From positions 3,410,001-3,474,000 of the forward strand of contig NZ_CP114903.1 of the NCBI RefSeq assembly GCF_027497255.1: 64,000 nt of DNA, written 5' to 3'. A program made the position numbers and the translations under genes. The notes below the pieces were generated by a model. That model had not been told where the DNA came from and searched no databases. It worked only from the letters and a program-made list of their open reading frames with translations. Source of the DNA: Micromonospora sp. WMMD882. Lineage in GTDB: Bacteria > Actinomycetota > Actinomycetes > Mycobacteriales > Micromonosporaceae. Position 1 is the first letter of the stretch; each line of letters starts with the position of its first letter. Shown piece after piece: positions 17,638-26,958 of this stretch.

Positions 17638-19503
17638 GTGAGCAGCGTAGCCCGTACGGACTCCGGAACCGACCTGGACCGGGACGCCGGCCCGGCGGTG
17701 TCGGCGACGCCCGGCGCCCGGTGGGCCCGGATCGTCGGCGCGGCCCGCCGGCACCGGACGGACCTGCTGGTCGGTCTGGGCTTCCTGGTCCTCGCGGGGG
17801 CGCTCACCCACGGGCTGTGGCCGGACCCGTCCGGTCGGGTGCTGGCGCTCAACCCGGAGGACCAGACGCTCATCGAGTGGTTCCTGGCCGTCGACTCACG
17901 GGTCCTGCTGGGCGACTTCGGGCTACTCAGCGACCGGTTGAACGCCCCCGACGGGATCAACATGATGGCCAACGCCACGACCATCGTGCCCGGCGTGCTC
18001 CTCGCCCCGGTCACCCTGGTCTTCGGCGCGCCGACCACCTTCGCGCTGCTCGCCGCGCTCAACCTCGCCGGCACGGCGTTCGCCTGGCACCTGCTGTACG
18101 TCCGGCTGCTCGGCGCGGGCCGGCTGGCCGCCGTCCTCGGGGCGGCGCTGTGCGGGTTCGGGCCCGGCATGGTCTCGCAGACCAACAGCCACCTGCACAT
18201 CACCGCGCAGTGGCTGATCCCGGTGATCGTCTGGTTGGTCGTCCGGCTGCTGCGGGCCGCCGACCCGGCCACCGAGGTCGGGCCGCGGCGGGACCGTCGC
18301 CTGGTCACCGCCGCCGTCGGTCTGGCCGTGGCGGTGACCACGCAGGTCTTCGTCGGCGAGGAGACGCTGTTCCTGACCGCCCTGACGCTGGCCGTGACGA
18401 CCGTCGTGTACGCCGCCGTAAACCGGGGGCTGGCCCGGCGGGCGTTCCCGGGCTTCGCCGCCGGCCTGCTGTTCGCCGCCGGGATCGCCCTGGTCGCGCT
18501 GGCCTACCCGCTGTGGTTCCAGTTCGCCGGGCCGCAGGGCGTGGCCGACGGCATGTTCAGCCCGTACTACTTCTCGGCGGACCTGGCCGGCTGGTGGACG
18601 TTCTCGCCGCTGTCGCTGGCCGGCGACGACACGGCGGCCCGGCTCACCACCGGGCCGGCCGAGTACAACACCTTCCTCGGTTGGCCGCTGCTGCTGGTCG
18701 GCGCGGCGTGCGCGGTCTGGCTGAGCCGGCCGGTCACCGGCCCGCCCGGGACGCCGGACCGCCGTCCGCTGGCGCTGGCCTGCGGGGTCGGCGCGCTGGC
18801 GCTGGGCGCGCTGTCGCTGGGGCCGGACGTGCTGGTCGACGGTGAGCCGACCGGGGTGCCTGGGCCGTACCGGCTGCTGCTCGGGGCGCCGGTGGTGGAC
18901 GGGGCGCTGCCGACGCGGTTCGCGCTGGCGGTGCTCCCGCTGCTGGCCACCGTGCTGGTGCTCGCCGTGGACCGGGCCCGGCGCGGCGACGGCCGGCTGC
19001 GGCTGCTCGTGCCGGCGGTGGTCGGGGCGGCGTTGCTGCCGGCCGCGCCGGCCCCGCTGCCCACCGAGTCCCGCCCGCCGGTGCCGGAGTTCGTCACCGC
19101 CGGGCACTGGCGGTCCTGCGTGCCGCCCGGCGGGACGCTGGTGCCGGTGCCGCCGCCCACCCCGAAGGAGCCCTGGCCGATGCGCTGGGCGGTGGCGGCC
19201 GACGCCGGGTTCGCCCTGCCGGAGGGCTTCTTCATCGGCTCGTACGGGCGGGACGGGACGGCGGCGATGGGCACGTACAAACAGCCCACGTCGGCGCTGC
19301 TGGCCGAGGTGTCCCGCCGTGGGCTGACACCGACCGTCACCGCCGGCCAACGCCAGCAGGCCGCCCGGGACGCCGCTTTCTGGCGGGCCTCCTGCGTGGT
19401 GCTGGCCGACGACGAACGGCACGCGGCGAGCCTGCTCGCCACCCTGGAGCAGCTCTACGGCCCGGCGACCCGGGTCGCGGACGCCTGGATCTGGCGCGTC
19501 TGA
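17638..19503 (+). CDS. Large polytopic membrane protein, glycosyltransferase-like
   Basis: About 621 residues with roughly ten or more hydrophobic segments between residues 40 and 470 and a soluble C-terminal domain of about 150 residues. The first loop contains NPEDQTLIEWFLAVDS and DRLNAPDGINMMANAT, the kind of acidic periplasmic first loop seen in GT-C/PMT-like enzymes. A lipid-linked sugar transferase is plausible but not proven. GTG 17638 was chosen for its TAGGGT -10 box 7 bases upstream. It is transcribed divergently from the adjacent tRNA-Leu. Confidence 0.75.
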   Translation: MSSVARTDSGTDLDRDAGPAVSATPGARWARIVGAARRHRTDLLVGLGFLVLAGALTHGLWPDPSGRVLALNPEDQTLIEWFLAVDSRVLLGDFGLLSDRLNAPDGINMMANATTIVPGVLLAPVTLVFGAPTTFALLAALNLAGTAFAWHLLYVRLLGAGRLAAVLGAALCGFGPGMVSQTNSHLHITAQWLIPVIVWLVVRLLRAADPATEVGPRRDRRLVTAAVGLAVAVTTQVFVGEETLFLTALTLAVTTVVYAAVNRGLARRAFPGFAAGLLFAAGIALVALAYPLWFQFAGPQGVADGMFSPYYFSADLAGWWTFSPLSLAGDDTAARLTTGPAEYNTFLGWPLLLVGAACAVWLSRPVTGPPGTPDRRPLALACGVGALALGALSLGPDVLVDGEPTGVPGPYRLLLGAPVVDGALPTRFALAVLPLLATVLVLAVDRARRGDGRLRLLVPAVVGAALLPAAPAPLPTESRPPVPEFVTAGHWRSCVPPGGTLVPVPPPTPKEPWPMRWAVAADAGFALPEGFFIGSYGRDGTAAMGTYKQPTSALLAEVSRRGLTPTVTAGQRQQAARDAAFWRASCVVLADDERHAASLLATLEQLYGPATRVADAWIWRV

Positions 19504-19567
19504 CCCGGGTCACCCCGCCGGCAGCTCGACAAGCCAGCCTGACGGCTCGACAAGCCCGGCCGACGGC

Positions 19568-20887
19568 TCAGCGGCCCGGCTGGGACGCCTCGGCGAACTC
19601 CTCGCGCGGGTCGTGGAGCTGGCCGAGCGCGACCACCTCGCGGCGCAGGAAGAACGCCAACGTCCAGTCGACCACCACCCGGACCTTGCGGTTGACCGAC
19701 GGGATCCGGCTCATGTGGTACGTCCGGTGCATGAACCACGCCGGCCAGCCGGTCATCTTGATGCCGTAGACCTGGGCGACGCCCTTGTGCAGGCCGAGGC
19801 TGGCCACGCTGCCGGCGTGCTTGTGCCGGTACTCGACGGGCTGCTCCCCCCGGATCACGGCGCGGATGTTGTCGGCCATCCGGGCCGCCTGGCGCACCGC
19901 GTGCTGGGCGCTCGGCGAGCAGTACGACCCGGGCGGGCCGGTCAGGTCCGGCACGGCCGCGCAGTCGCCGGCGCTCCACGCGCCGTCGACGACCCGGTCG
20001 CCGTCGACCACCTGGAGGGTGGGCAGGCAGGTGACCCGCCGCCGCGCGTCCCGGGGGAGGTCGGTGGCGTCCAGCAGCGGCGACGGCTTCACCCCGGCCG
20101 TCCAGACGATCGTGTCGGAGCGGAACGCGTCCCCGTCGGAGAGCTTCACCACCCCGTCGACGCAGGACTCCAGGCGGGTGTCCAGCCGGATGTCCATGTT
20201 CCGTTTGAGGAGCTGCTGCACCGTGTACGCGCCCATGTCCCGGTCGACCTCGGGCAGCACCCGCTGGGTCGCCTCGACCAGCACCCAGCGCATGTCGTCC
20301 GGGCTCAGCTCCGGGTAGTACTTGAGGGCGTCCCGGGCCATGTCCTCCATCTCGGCGAGCGCCTCGATGCCGGCGTAACCGCCGCCGACGAACACGAACG
20401 TCAACGCCGACCGCCGGATGTCCGGGTCGGTGGTGGCCGCCGCCACGTCGAGCCGGTCCAGCACGTGGTTACGCAGGTAGATCGCCTCGCCGATGGTCTT
20501 GAACCCGATGCCGTGCTCGTGCAGGCCGGGGATCGGCAGGGTCCGGGAGACCGAGCCGGGGGCGACGACCACGTGGTCGTACCGGATCTCGCGCTCCGGG
20601 CCGGTGATCGGCTGGACCGTCGCGGTCCTGCGGGAGTGGTCGATCCGCGTCACCGCGCCCGCGACGATGGTGCACCTACGCAACTCCCGCCGCAGCGGCA
20701 CGACACTGTGCCGGGGCGAGATGTTGCCGGCCGCCGCTTCCGGCAGGAAGGGCTGGTACGTCATGTGCGGCTGCGGGTCGACGACGATGACCTCAGCCTC
20801 ACGGGAGCTCAGCTTCTTCGAGAGGCGCAGGGCCGCGTAGAGCCCGACGTGGCCGGCGCCCACCACAAGGATCCGCTTCGGATTCAC
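19568..20887 (-). CDS. ndh: Type II NADH:quinone oxidoreductase
   Basis: 439 residues. Two Rossmann motifs are visible: VVGAGHVGLYAALRL at the N-terminus (FAD) and FVGGGYAGIEALAEM in the middle (NADH). The second FAD-binding block is WSAGDCAAVPD, and the C-terminal amphipathic region (MTGWPAWFMHRTYHM) is the usual membrane-docking end. NDH-2 passes electrons from NADH to menaquinone without pumping protons. GTG 20887 follows ATAGGAG. The gene stands alone. Actinobacteria also have ferredoxin-type relatives, so the quinone partner is family inference. Confidence 0.85.
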   Translation of the reverse strand: MNPKRILVVGAGHVGLYAALRLSKKLSSREAEVIVVDPQPHMTYQPFLPEAAAGNISPRHSVVPLRRELRRCTIVAGAVTRIDHSRRTATVQPITGPEREIRYDHVVVAPGSVSRTLPIPGLHEHGIGFKTIGEAIYLRNHVLDRLDVAAATTDPDIRRSALTFVFVGGGYAGIEALAEMEDMARDALKYYPELSPDDMRWVLVEATQRVLPEVDRDMGAYTVQQLLKRNMDIRLDTRLESCVDGVVKLSDGDAFRSDTIVWTAGVKPSPLLDATDLPRDARRRVTCLPTLQVVDGDRVVDGAWSAGDCAAVPDLTGPPGSYCSPSAQHAVRQAARMADNIRAVIRGEQPVEYRHKHAGSVASLGLHKGVAQVYGIKMTGWPAWFMHRTYHMSRIPSVNRKVRVVVDWTLAFFLRREVVALGQLHDPREEFAEASQPGR

Positions 20888-20988
20888 GTCTCCTATCTTT
20901 CCCCGGGGGGTCCGGCTAATCCCGCGCGCGGCCCTTCTCTGTGACGGAGCACCCCCTGTGACCTGCATGACCATCGCCGCCGGCGGTG

Positions 20989-21582
20989 TCACCGGCGGCG
21001 CAGCAGCCACCCCAGCAACGCGGTCACCACGACCGCCACGACCAGCCCGCCGACGGTCGCCAGCAGCGTTCCCCCGCCGTCGCCGACGCCGGCCACCGTC
21101 AGCAGCAGCACCCCGAGCGCCGACGTGGCGACCACCACGGCCGCCGCCCGGGCCAGCCAGCCGACGACCAGCGTGGGGTCGACCACCGCGTCGTACGGCA
21201 GCAGCGCGGCCAGCGCGCACAGCGTGTGCCCCAGGTAGAGCAGCGCGGCCAGCAGCAGCAGCCGCCAGAGGGCGATCGACTGGCCCTGCCCGAACGTGGA
21301 GTACAGCCAGCCGCCGACGGTCACCAGGGCGGCAAAGGTCGGCCAGTACCGCCCGGGCGCGAGCGCCGGCAGCAGCGCCGTGACCAGCAGTCCCAGTAGC
21401 GGCTGGCCGGTCCACACCGCCGCCGGGTAGGCCACCGCGAGACCGGTCAGCACGGTCAGCAGGACCGCCACCCGCACCAGCAGCGGAAGCAGGGTGGCCC
21501 GACGCGCCGCCTGCCGGGCCGCGCGGATCCGTTGCCCGACGGCCCGCGCCGGCCCCCGTCGGGCGGCGGGAACCCCGGTCAC
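20989..21582 (-). CDS. Hypothetical membrane protein of the MoxR operon
   Basis: 197 residues with about five to six hydrophobic segments from residue 30 to the C-terminus and a basic N-terminal 30 residues. No domain recognised. It is the last gene of a five-gene run; its start overlaps the DUF58 stop (21579-21582). Membrane proteins of this kind commonly accompany MoxR/DUF58 pairs. Confidence 0.75.
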   Translation of the reverse strand: MTGVPAARRGPARAVGQRIRAARQAARRATLLPLLVRVAVLLTVLTGLAVAYPAAVWTGQPLLGLLVTALLPALAPGRYWPTFAALVTVGGWLYSTFGQGQSIALWRLLLLAALLYLGHTLCALAALLPYDAVVDPTLVVGWLARAAAVVVATSALGVLLLTVAGVGDGGGTLLATVGGLVVAVVVTALLGWLLRRR

Positions 21583-22955
21583 CGGGCGCCCGCCCGGGGC
21601 GCGGTGGCGAGCCGGGCGACGTCCCGGAGCACCTGGTCGAGGCTGCCCGCGCCGGCCCAGCGCACCACCGGCACGCCGTGCTCACGTAGCTGCTCGACCA
21701 TCACGTCCCGGTCCAGCCGCCAGAGCCGGAACGCCACCTCGGCCCAGCCCCGCCCGGTCGGCGGCGGCAGGTCCGCCGGCAGGGTGTCCACCGCCACCAC
21801 GAACCGGCCGGACCGGGCCAACTGGGCGAGCATCTGCGCCGAGCGTTCCTCCAGCAGCGGGGTCAGCACCACGACCAGCGCGTCCGAGGAGAGCAGTTGC
21901 GGCCCGAAGACCTGGTCGTCGTCGCCGTCCGGCCAGGATGCGGCCCGGACGTCGAGCAGCCACTCCAGCACGGTGAGGTACTGCCGGCGGCCGGTGGCCG
22001 GGCGGAGCCGGCGGGCGGTGGGGCCGAACTCCAGCATCGCCACCCGGTCGCCCCGGTGCAGGTAGTGCTCGCCGATCGCGGCGGCGGCCCGGACGGTGGT
22101 GTCCAGCACCGAGGCGGCGCCGTGCACCCCGCCGGAGCGGCCCGCCTCGGCGAGCACGTCGAGCAGCAGCACCACCTCGGCGTCCCGGTCGGAGAGGGTC
22201 GCGGCGACGTGGAGTTGCCGGGCCCGCAGCGAGACCCGCCAGTCGATCCGGCGCAGCCGGTCACCGGGGGTGAAGACCCGTACCCCGGCCAGCTCGCCGC
22301 CCTCGCCCGGCCGCCGGGAGTGGTGCGCGCCGACCAGGCCGGCCGCCCGGGGCATCGCCTCCACCGCCTCGAACGGCTCGGTCCTCGGGTACACGGTGAC
22401 CCGGGCCGGCTCGGCGATCACCACCCGGGAGACCAGCAGCCCGTCGGCGGTGGCGGCCCGCGCGCCGGCCGGGCCGATCGGGTGCCGTCCCCAGCGCAGC
22501 GCCGTCCCGGCCAGGGTCAGGTCGACGGCGGAGTCGGGTGGCACGGTGGTGGCGAACGGTCGGTCGGCCGGGCCGTCGCGCAGCTCCTGGCCGGCGAACC
22601 CGGACCGCTCCACGCGCAGCCACGGCGACACCCGGCTCCGCAGCACCACCAGGTCGTAGCCGACCTGGTCCGGGTTGCCGACGGTGACCGTGGCGGCCAA
22701 CTCGCCGCCCTCGACCAGGTGCCCCTCGGCGACGCCCGGCCACACGTCGGGGGCGGCTGACGGCCGGCGGCGCAGCGCGAACGCGGCGCCCAGCGCGAAC
22801 GGGGCGGCCAGCACCACCAGGTCGACCCGGCCGAGCACCACCCCGGCCACCAGGAGCAGGCCGGTGAGCAGCGCCGCCCGGCCGAGCGCCCGGGTGGGCA
22901 CCCAGGCCGACGGGGCGTCCGGGTTCTCCGACGTCACGGTGGGCGTACCGGTCAC
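21579..22955 (-). CDS. DUF58 domain protein (MoxR-associated, vWA-like)
   Basis: 458 residues. Two hydrophobic segments near the N-terminus (about 28-65) anchor it. The DUF58 core follows at about residues 210-300: GGELAGVRVFTPGDRLRRIDWRVSLRARQLHV, broken here as GGELAGVRVFTPGDRLRRID then WRVSLRARQLHV, and then VVLLLDV, a von Willebrand A-like strand. DUF58 proteins act with MoxR AAA+ ATPases in envelope or protein-complex maturation. It overlaps both neighbours by 4 bp. Confidence 0.88.
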   Translation of the reverse strand: MTGTPTVTSENPDAPSAWVPTRALGRAALLTGLLLVAGVVLGRVDLVVLAAPFALGAAFALRRRPSAAPDVWPGVAEGHLVEGGELAATVTVGNPDQVGYDLVVLRSRVSPWLRVERSGFAGQELRDGPADRPFATTVPPDSAVDLTLAGTALRWGRHPIGPAGARAATADGLLVSRVVIAEPARVTVYPRTEPFEAVEAMPRAAGLVGAHHSRRPGEGGELAGVRVFTPGDRLRRIDWRVSLRARQLHVAATLSDRDAEVVLLLDVLAEAGRSGGVHGAASVLDTTVRAAAAIGEHYLHRGDRVAMLEFGPTARRLRPATGRRQYLTVLEWLLDVRAASWPDGDDDQVFGPQLLSSDALVVVLTPLLEERSAQMLAQLARSGRFVVAVDTLPADLPPPTGRGWAEVAFRLWRLDRDVMVEQLREHGVPVVRWAGAGSLDQVLRDVARLATAPRAGAR

Positions 22956-23959
22956 CGTCCGGCCTGACCGCCGGCGTAGCTGGGCAGCGCGCCGCTGGCC
23001 GGGGCCGGGGTCGCGTCGAGGACCTCACCGACCACGAAGGACGGGTCGACCCGGCGCAGCCACATCTCCGGCCGCAGCGTGATCCGGTGCGCCAGGGCGG
23101 GCACCGCCACCTCCTTGACGTCCTCCGGCACCACGTAGTCCCGACCGGCGAGGACGGCCCGCGCGCGGGCCAGCAGCAGCAGCGCCAGCGAGCCGCGTGG
23201 CGAGGCGCCGACCAGCACCGACGGGTGTTCCCGGGTGGCCGCGGCCAGCTCGACGATGTAGCGGCCGACGGAGTCCTCGACCACCACGTCCTCCAGGGCG
23301 GCCTGCATGCCGCGCAGGGTGGCCGCGTCGACGACCGGCTTGAGCTCGGTCTCCTCGCGGCGGCGCGACATCCGCCGGCGTAGCACCTCCCACTCCTCCT
23401 CGCGGTCCGGGTAGCCGAACGAGACCCGCAGCAGGAACCGGTCGAGCTGCGCCTCGGGCAGCGGGTAGGTGCCCTCGTACTCGATGGGGTTGGCGGTCGC
23501 CAGCACGTGGAACGGCTCGTCCAGCCGGTAGGTGACGCCCTCGACGGAGACCTGCTTCTCCTGCATCGCCTCCAGCAGCGCGGACTGCGTCTTCGGCGGG
23601 GTCCGGTTGATCTCGTCGGCGAGGAGCAGGTTGGTGAAGACCGGGCCGGCGCGGAAGCTGAACTCGCCGCCGCGCTGGTCGTAGAGGAACGAGCCGGTGA
23701 CGTCGGCGGGCAGCAGGTCGGGAGTGAACTGCAACCGGCGGAAGTCCAGCCCGAGAGCCTGGGCGAACGACCGGGCGGTGAGCGTCTTGCCCAGGCCGGG
23801 CAGGTCCTCCAGCAGCACGTGGCCGCCGGCCAGGATGCCGGCGAGGACCAGCTCCAGCGCGTCGCGTTTGCCGACCACGACCGAGCCGACGGTGTCCAGC
23901 ACCGCGCGGGCCAGGTGACCGACCTCGGCCGGCTTGACGATCCGGTCCACGTCGTTCAT
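22952..23959 (-). CDS. MoxR-type AAA+ ATPase
   Basis: 335 residues. Walker A LEDLPGLGKT (about residue 55), Walker B LLLADEINR with the MoxR-specific PPKTQSALLEAMQE, sensor 1 region VLATANPIEYEGTYPLPEAQLDRF and arginine-rich C-terminal helical lid. MoxR ATPases are chaperone-like and usually act on vWA-domain partners such as the adjacent DUF58 protein. ATG 23959 overlaps the stop of the preceding gene. Confidence 0.92.
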   Translation of the reverse strand: MNDVDRIVKPAEVGHLARAVLDTVGSVVVGKRDALELVLAGILAGGHVLLEDLPGLGKTLTARSFAQALGLDFRRLQFTPDLLPADVTGSFLYDQRGGEFSFRAGPVFTNLLLADEINRTPPKTQSALLEAMQEKQVSVEGVTYRLDEPFHVLATANPIEYEGTYPLPEAQLDRFLLRVSFGYPDREEEWEVLRRRMSRRREETELKPVVDAATLRGMQAALEDVVVEDSVGRYIVELAAATREHPSVLVGASPRGSLALLLLARARAVLAGRDYVVPEDVKEVAVPALAHRITLRPEMWLRRVDPSFVVGEVLDATPAPASGALPSYAGGQAGR

Positions 23960-24549
23960 CAGATCTTCTCCAGTTCGGCGACGATCGCCGCGAGGTCGCG
24001 CGACGACGGGGGGCGACGGCCGGGGGCTTCGAGGAACGTCCAGAGTCGTTCGCCCAGCAGGGCGCGGGCCCGGACCGGATCCGCCTCGCGGGTCACGCCG
24101 TGGCGTTGGCGTAGTCGTTCGTCGGCCAGCTCGGTGATCCGGGGCAGCACGACCCGGGTGAACCGCTCCGGCTCACTGGTGGCCCAGCCCAGCGGCAGCT
24201 CCCACCGCTTGACCGCGGCCCCCAGCGCGTCCCGGGTCAGGGTCGGCTCGACCTTCCGGAAGACCCGGGCGTGCCGGCGAGACGACGGGGGCGGGGCGAG
24301 GCGGGCGGTCACCTCCCGCACGCCGAGCAGCGCCAGCACCCCGGCCACCAGCACCGGCAGCGAGACGGTGAAACCGACCGCCCGCAGGCCGGCGACCAGC
24401 ACCGCGGTGGCCGCGCCGGTGACCAGCAGGGTACGCAGCAGCCAACGCGCCCGCCCGCCCCGGCGTTTCCCGGGCGGGGCCGGGGCCTCCTCCTCGAACC
24501 GGAGCAGGTCGTCGATGCTGGCGCTGCCCCGGGGGGCCGGGGCGGTCAC
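23959..24549 (-). CDS. Membrane protein of the MoxR operon
   Basis: 196 residues. Two hydrophobic segments (about 35-80) are followed by a soluble C-terminal half (EVTARLAPPPSSRRHARVF, then LGERLWTFLEAP). I do not recognise a named domain. It lies between the DUF4129 and moxR genes with 4-bp and 3-bp overlaps on each side, so it should be made in step with them. GTG start at 24549. Confidence 0.8.
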   Translation of the reverse strand: MTAPAPRGSASIDDLLRFEEEAPAPPGKRRGGRARWLLRTLLVTGAATAVLVAGLRAVGFTVSLPVLVAGVLALLGVREVTARLAPPPSSRRHARVFRKVEPTLTRDALGAAVKRWELPLGWATSEPERFTRVVLPRITELADERLRQRHGVTREADPVRARALLGERLWTFLEAPGRRPPSSRDLAAIVAELEKI

Positions 24550-25289
24550 GCCGGCGCCTCGACGCCGAAGACGGTCAGCTCGGCGCGGATCCGCCGTAGC
24601 GCCGACCGGGCCTGGTCGCGGGTCCGCTCGTCGACGACCGTGTGGGTGGCGTACCGGGCCTGCCGGTAGACGTGGGCGAACTCGGCCAGCACGTCGGCGC
24701 TGACGATCGCCGGCACCCCGCTGTCGTCGTCGCCGCGCAGCAACCGGGTGACCAGGTCGGTGGGGGTGTCCCCGGCCCGCCGGGGCACGCCGGCCGTGGC
24801 GGCGGCCTCCTCCAACCGGACCCAGCACGCGATCACCACGGTGCGCGGGTCGGTGGACCGGTCGTCCAGCTCGATCAGGCCGGCGTCGAGCGCGGCGACC
24901 ACGTCCCGGGCGGCGCCCTCGGCGGACGGGCGACGCGCCCGCGCCGGCAGTTTGCGGCTGCTGCGGCGGAACGCCCCGCGCAGCACGGTCCACAGCGCGT
25001 ACCCGAAGGCGAGCAGCGCGGCCAGCCCGAGCAGGCCGGCGGCGGCGGTCGCGACCCAGCCGGGGACGCGGGCCTCGGTGTCACGGGCCGCCTCCCGCGG
25101 CTCGACCGGGTACGACGGGGAGGGCTGCGTCGACGGGTACTCGGGAATGAACGGGACGTTCTCGGCGGCCGGCGGGATGCGGGTCGCGCCGAGCGCGGAG
25201 TGCGCGGCGGCGACCGACGCCCCGGCGAGCAGGACGGCGACCGCCAGCACGGGCCACCACCTGCGCAGCACGCTGAAGTCCATCGTCAC
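24546..25289 (-). CDS. DUF4129 domain membrane protein
   Basis: 247 residues. Signal-anchor at residues 10-32, a second TM at about 75-105 and a soluble C-terminal DUF4129 domain (about 150-240) including LTRLL..., FAHVYRQARYATHTV and the following basic helix. DUF4129 proteins occur at the head of MoxR/DUF58 operons and in transglutaminase clusters. It is the first gene of this five-gene operon. ATG 25289 was used; an internal ATG two codons later is equally possible. Confidence 0.82.
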   Translation of the reverse strand: MTMDFSVLRRWWPVLAVAVLLAGASVAAAHSALGATRIPPAAENVPFIPEYPSTQPSPSYPVEPREAARDTEARVPGWVATAAAGLLGLAALLAFGYALWTVLRGAFRRSSRKLPARARRPSAEGAARDVVAALDAGLIELDDRSTDPRTVVIACWVRLEEAAATAGVPRRAGDTPTDLVTRLLRGDDDSGVPAIVSADVLAEFAHVYRQARYATHTVVDERTRDQARSALRRIRAELTVFGVEAPA

Positions 25290-25301
25290 CGCCCCGCGCA
25301 G

Positions 25302-26042
25302 TCAGTCCACCCCGGCCACCTGTTTCGCCCGGGCGAACACCTCGTCCAACATCCCGGGGGTCAGCCGCCCGGTGAAGGTGTTCTGCTGGCTCACGTGGTA
25401 GCACCCCAGCAGATCCGGTACGCCCGTGCCGGACCAGTGTGCCCCATGGCCGAACGACGGTCGCGGGCTGGGCGGGCGGACACCGTACGCGGACCGCATG
25501 GCCGGCCACCACGCGGCCCAGGCGAACGCCCCGAGCGCGACCACGACGCGCAGGGTGGGCCGGATCGCCGCCAGTTCCCGGCGCAGCCAGGGCGCGCAGG
25601 TGTCCCGTTCCGCGGGGGTGGGTTTGTTGTCCGGCGGCGCGCAGCGCACGGCGGCGAAGATCCGGGTGTCCCGCAGTCGCAGCCCGTCGTCGCGGGCGAC
25701 GCTCGTCGGCTGGTTGGCCAACCCGGCCCGGTGCAGCGCGGCGAAGAGGACGTCGCCGGAGCGGTCCCCGGTGAAGATGCGTCCGGTGCGGTTGCCGCCG
25801 TGCGCGGCGGGGGCGAGCCCGAGGATGGCGATGCGCGCGTCGGCGGCCCCGAGGCCGGGCACCGGTCGACCCCAGTACTCCTGGTCACGGAACGCCGCCC
25901 GCCTGACCCGGGCGACCTCCTCCCGCCAGGCGACCAGGCGCGGGCAGGCGAAACAGTCGCTTATCGCGCCGTCGAGGTCGGCCAGGTCGGTCGCCCGCGC
26001 CGCGCGGGCGACCACCTCGTCAGCGGTACGGGCAGAGTGCAA
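25302..26042 (-). CDS. Uracil-DNA glycosylase, family 5 (UDGb) type
   Basis: About 246 residues. Four cysteines at 30, 33, 134 and 149 (CFAC, then VRC...DTC) would bind the 4Fe-4S cluster of family 4/5 UDGs. The active-site loop [19 protein letters not shown] and the C-terminal HVSQQN (His216) fit family 5, which excises uracil and other deaminated bases without a loop aspartate. The start is uncertain. I use TTG 26042, which has GGAAGG upstream inside a short palindromic repeat; GTG 26015 would shorten it by 9 residues. Confidence 0.83.
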   Translation of the reverse strand: MHSARTADEVVARAARATDLADLDGAISDCFACPRLVAWREEVARVRRAAFRDQEYWGRPVPGLGAADARIAILGLAPAAHGGNRTGRIFTGDRSGDVLFAALHRAGLANQPTSVARDDGLRLRDTRIFAAVRCAPPDNKPTPAERDTCAPWLRRELAAIRPTLRVVVALGAFAWAAWWPAMRSAYGVRPPSPRPSFGHGAHWSGTGVPDLLGCYHVSQQNTFTGRLTPGMLDEVFARAKQVAGVD

Positions 26043-26089
26043 GGAAGGACACCTTCCTGACGCCTGGTGTAGAGGAAGGGGCCCTTCCT
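26042..26089. repeat. Paired imperfect palindromes (AGGAAGG...CCTTCCT family)
   Basis: Two 17-bp near-palindromes, 26042-26058 and 26073-26089, share AGGAAGG/CCTTCCT arms and are separated by 14 bp (GACGCCTGGTGTAG). From memory, elements of this form recur in Micromonospora-type genomes; copy number could not be checked. It fills the gap between the UDG and dienelactone hydrolase genes and overlaps the presumed UDG start. Confidence 0.6.
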
Positions 26090-26101
26090 GGTACGGAGGG
26101 C

Positions 26102-26788
26102 TCAGCTCAGCCGAGCCCGGAAGAGCTCCAGGGTACGGGCCCAGGCGCTGGCGGCGGCCCGCTGGTCGTACACGTCCGGGCGGTCGTCGTCGAAGAACGA
26201 GTGCGCGGTGCCCGGGTAGTCGTGGACCACGCAGGCCCCGCCGGCCGCCTCGATCGCCCGCCGCGCGGTCTGCACGCCGTCGGCGGTGGAGGCGCCGTCC
26301 GCCTCGGCGCAGTGGATGACCGCGGCCTTGCCGGCGTAGTCGCCCCACTCGGGGCGCATCTTCTCCCACGGCAGCATCGGGTAGAAGCCGGCGGTGACGA
26401 CGATCCGGTCGGAGATGGTGGCCGACCAGAGCGCCAGGCTGCCGCCGGCACAGAACCCGACACAGCCGATCCGGCCGGTGACCTCGGTCCGCTCGGCGAG
26501 ATGGTCGGCGGCGGCGGCGATCTCGGCCGCCGCGTCGTCCATCCGCAGCGCCAGCATCAGCCGCTTCGCCTCCTCGGCGTCCGCGGTGGCCGCCCCGTGG
26601 TAGAGGTCCGGGGCGAGCGCGACGAAGCCGGCCTCGGCGAACCGGTCCGCGACGGTGGTGATGTGCGGGACGAGCCCCCAGCGTTCCTGGATGACGATGA
26701 CCGCCGGGCTCGCCGCGCCGTCCGGAGGTATCGCGAGGTATCCCTTGCTCGTGGCACCGTCACGCCGGTAGCTCACCATCTCGCCCAT
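26102..26788 (-). CDS. Dienelactone hydrolase family protein
   Basis: 228 residues, alpha/beta-hydrolase with cysteine nucleophile. Catalytic Cys113 lies in GFCAGG, Glu35 in QERWG, a candidate Asp164 in HCAEADG and His196 in GTAHSFF. These fit carboxymethylenebutenolidase-type enzymes, which open dienelactones in aromatic degradation, but most family members in actinobacteria have unknown substrates. A strong AGGAGGAG precedes ATG 26788. No catabolic neighbours. Confidence 0.88.
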   Translation of the reverse strand: MGEMVSYRRDGATSKGYLAIPPDGAASPAVIVIQERWGLVPHITTVADRFAEAGFVALAPDLYHGAATADAEEAKRLMLALRMDDAAAEIAAAADHLAERTEVTGRIGCVGFCAGGSLALWSATISDRIVVTAGFYPMLPWEKMRPEWGDYAGKAAVIHCAEADGASTADGVQTARRAIEAAGGACVVHDYPGTAHSFFDDDRPDVYDQRAAASAWARTLELFRARLS

Positions 26789-26958
26789 CGGCTCCTCCTG
26801 GCGGTCAGTCGTCGTTGGCTGGTCGCGCTGTTACGTGCCGGTAGCGTGCCACGCCCACCCGGCGCGCGGAAGATGCGCGAAGAGTGGCATTCACCTCCTG
26901 TTCACGGCGGTTCGCCGGGTGGCCGGGACGGCCCGGCCACCCGCCCGGACGGGCCGGG

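Noticed and set aside
17421..18341. Minus-strand frame across tRNA-Leu
   Set aside because: Its C-terminal translation (GWWNGRHGRLKSGCRK) is the familiar misreading of a tRNA-Leu gene; the rest is antisense to the membrane protein.
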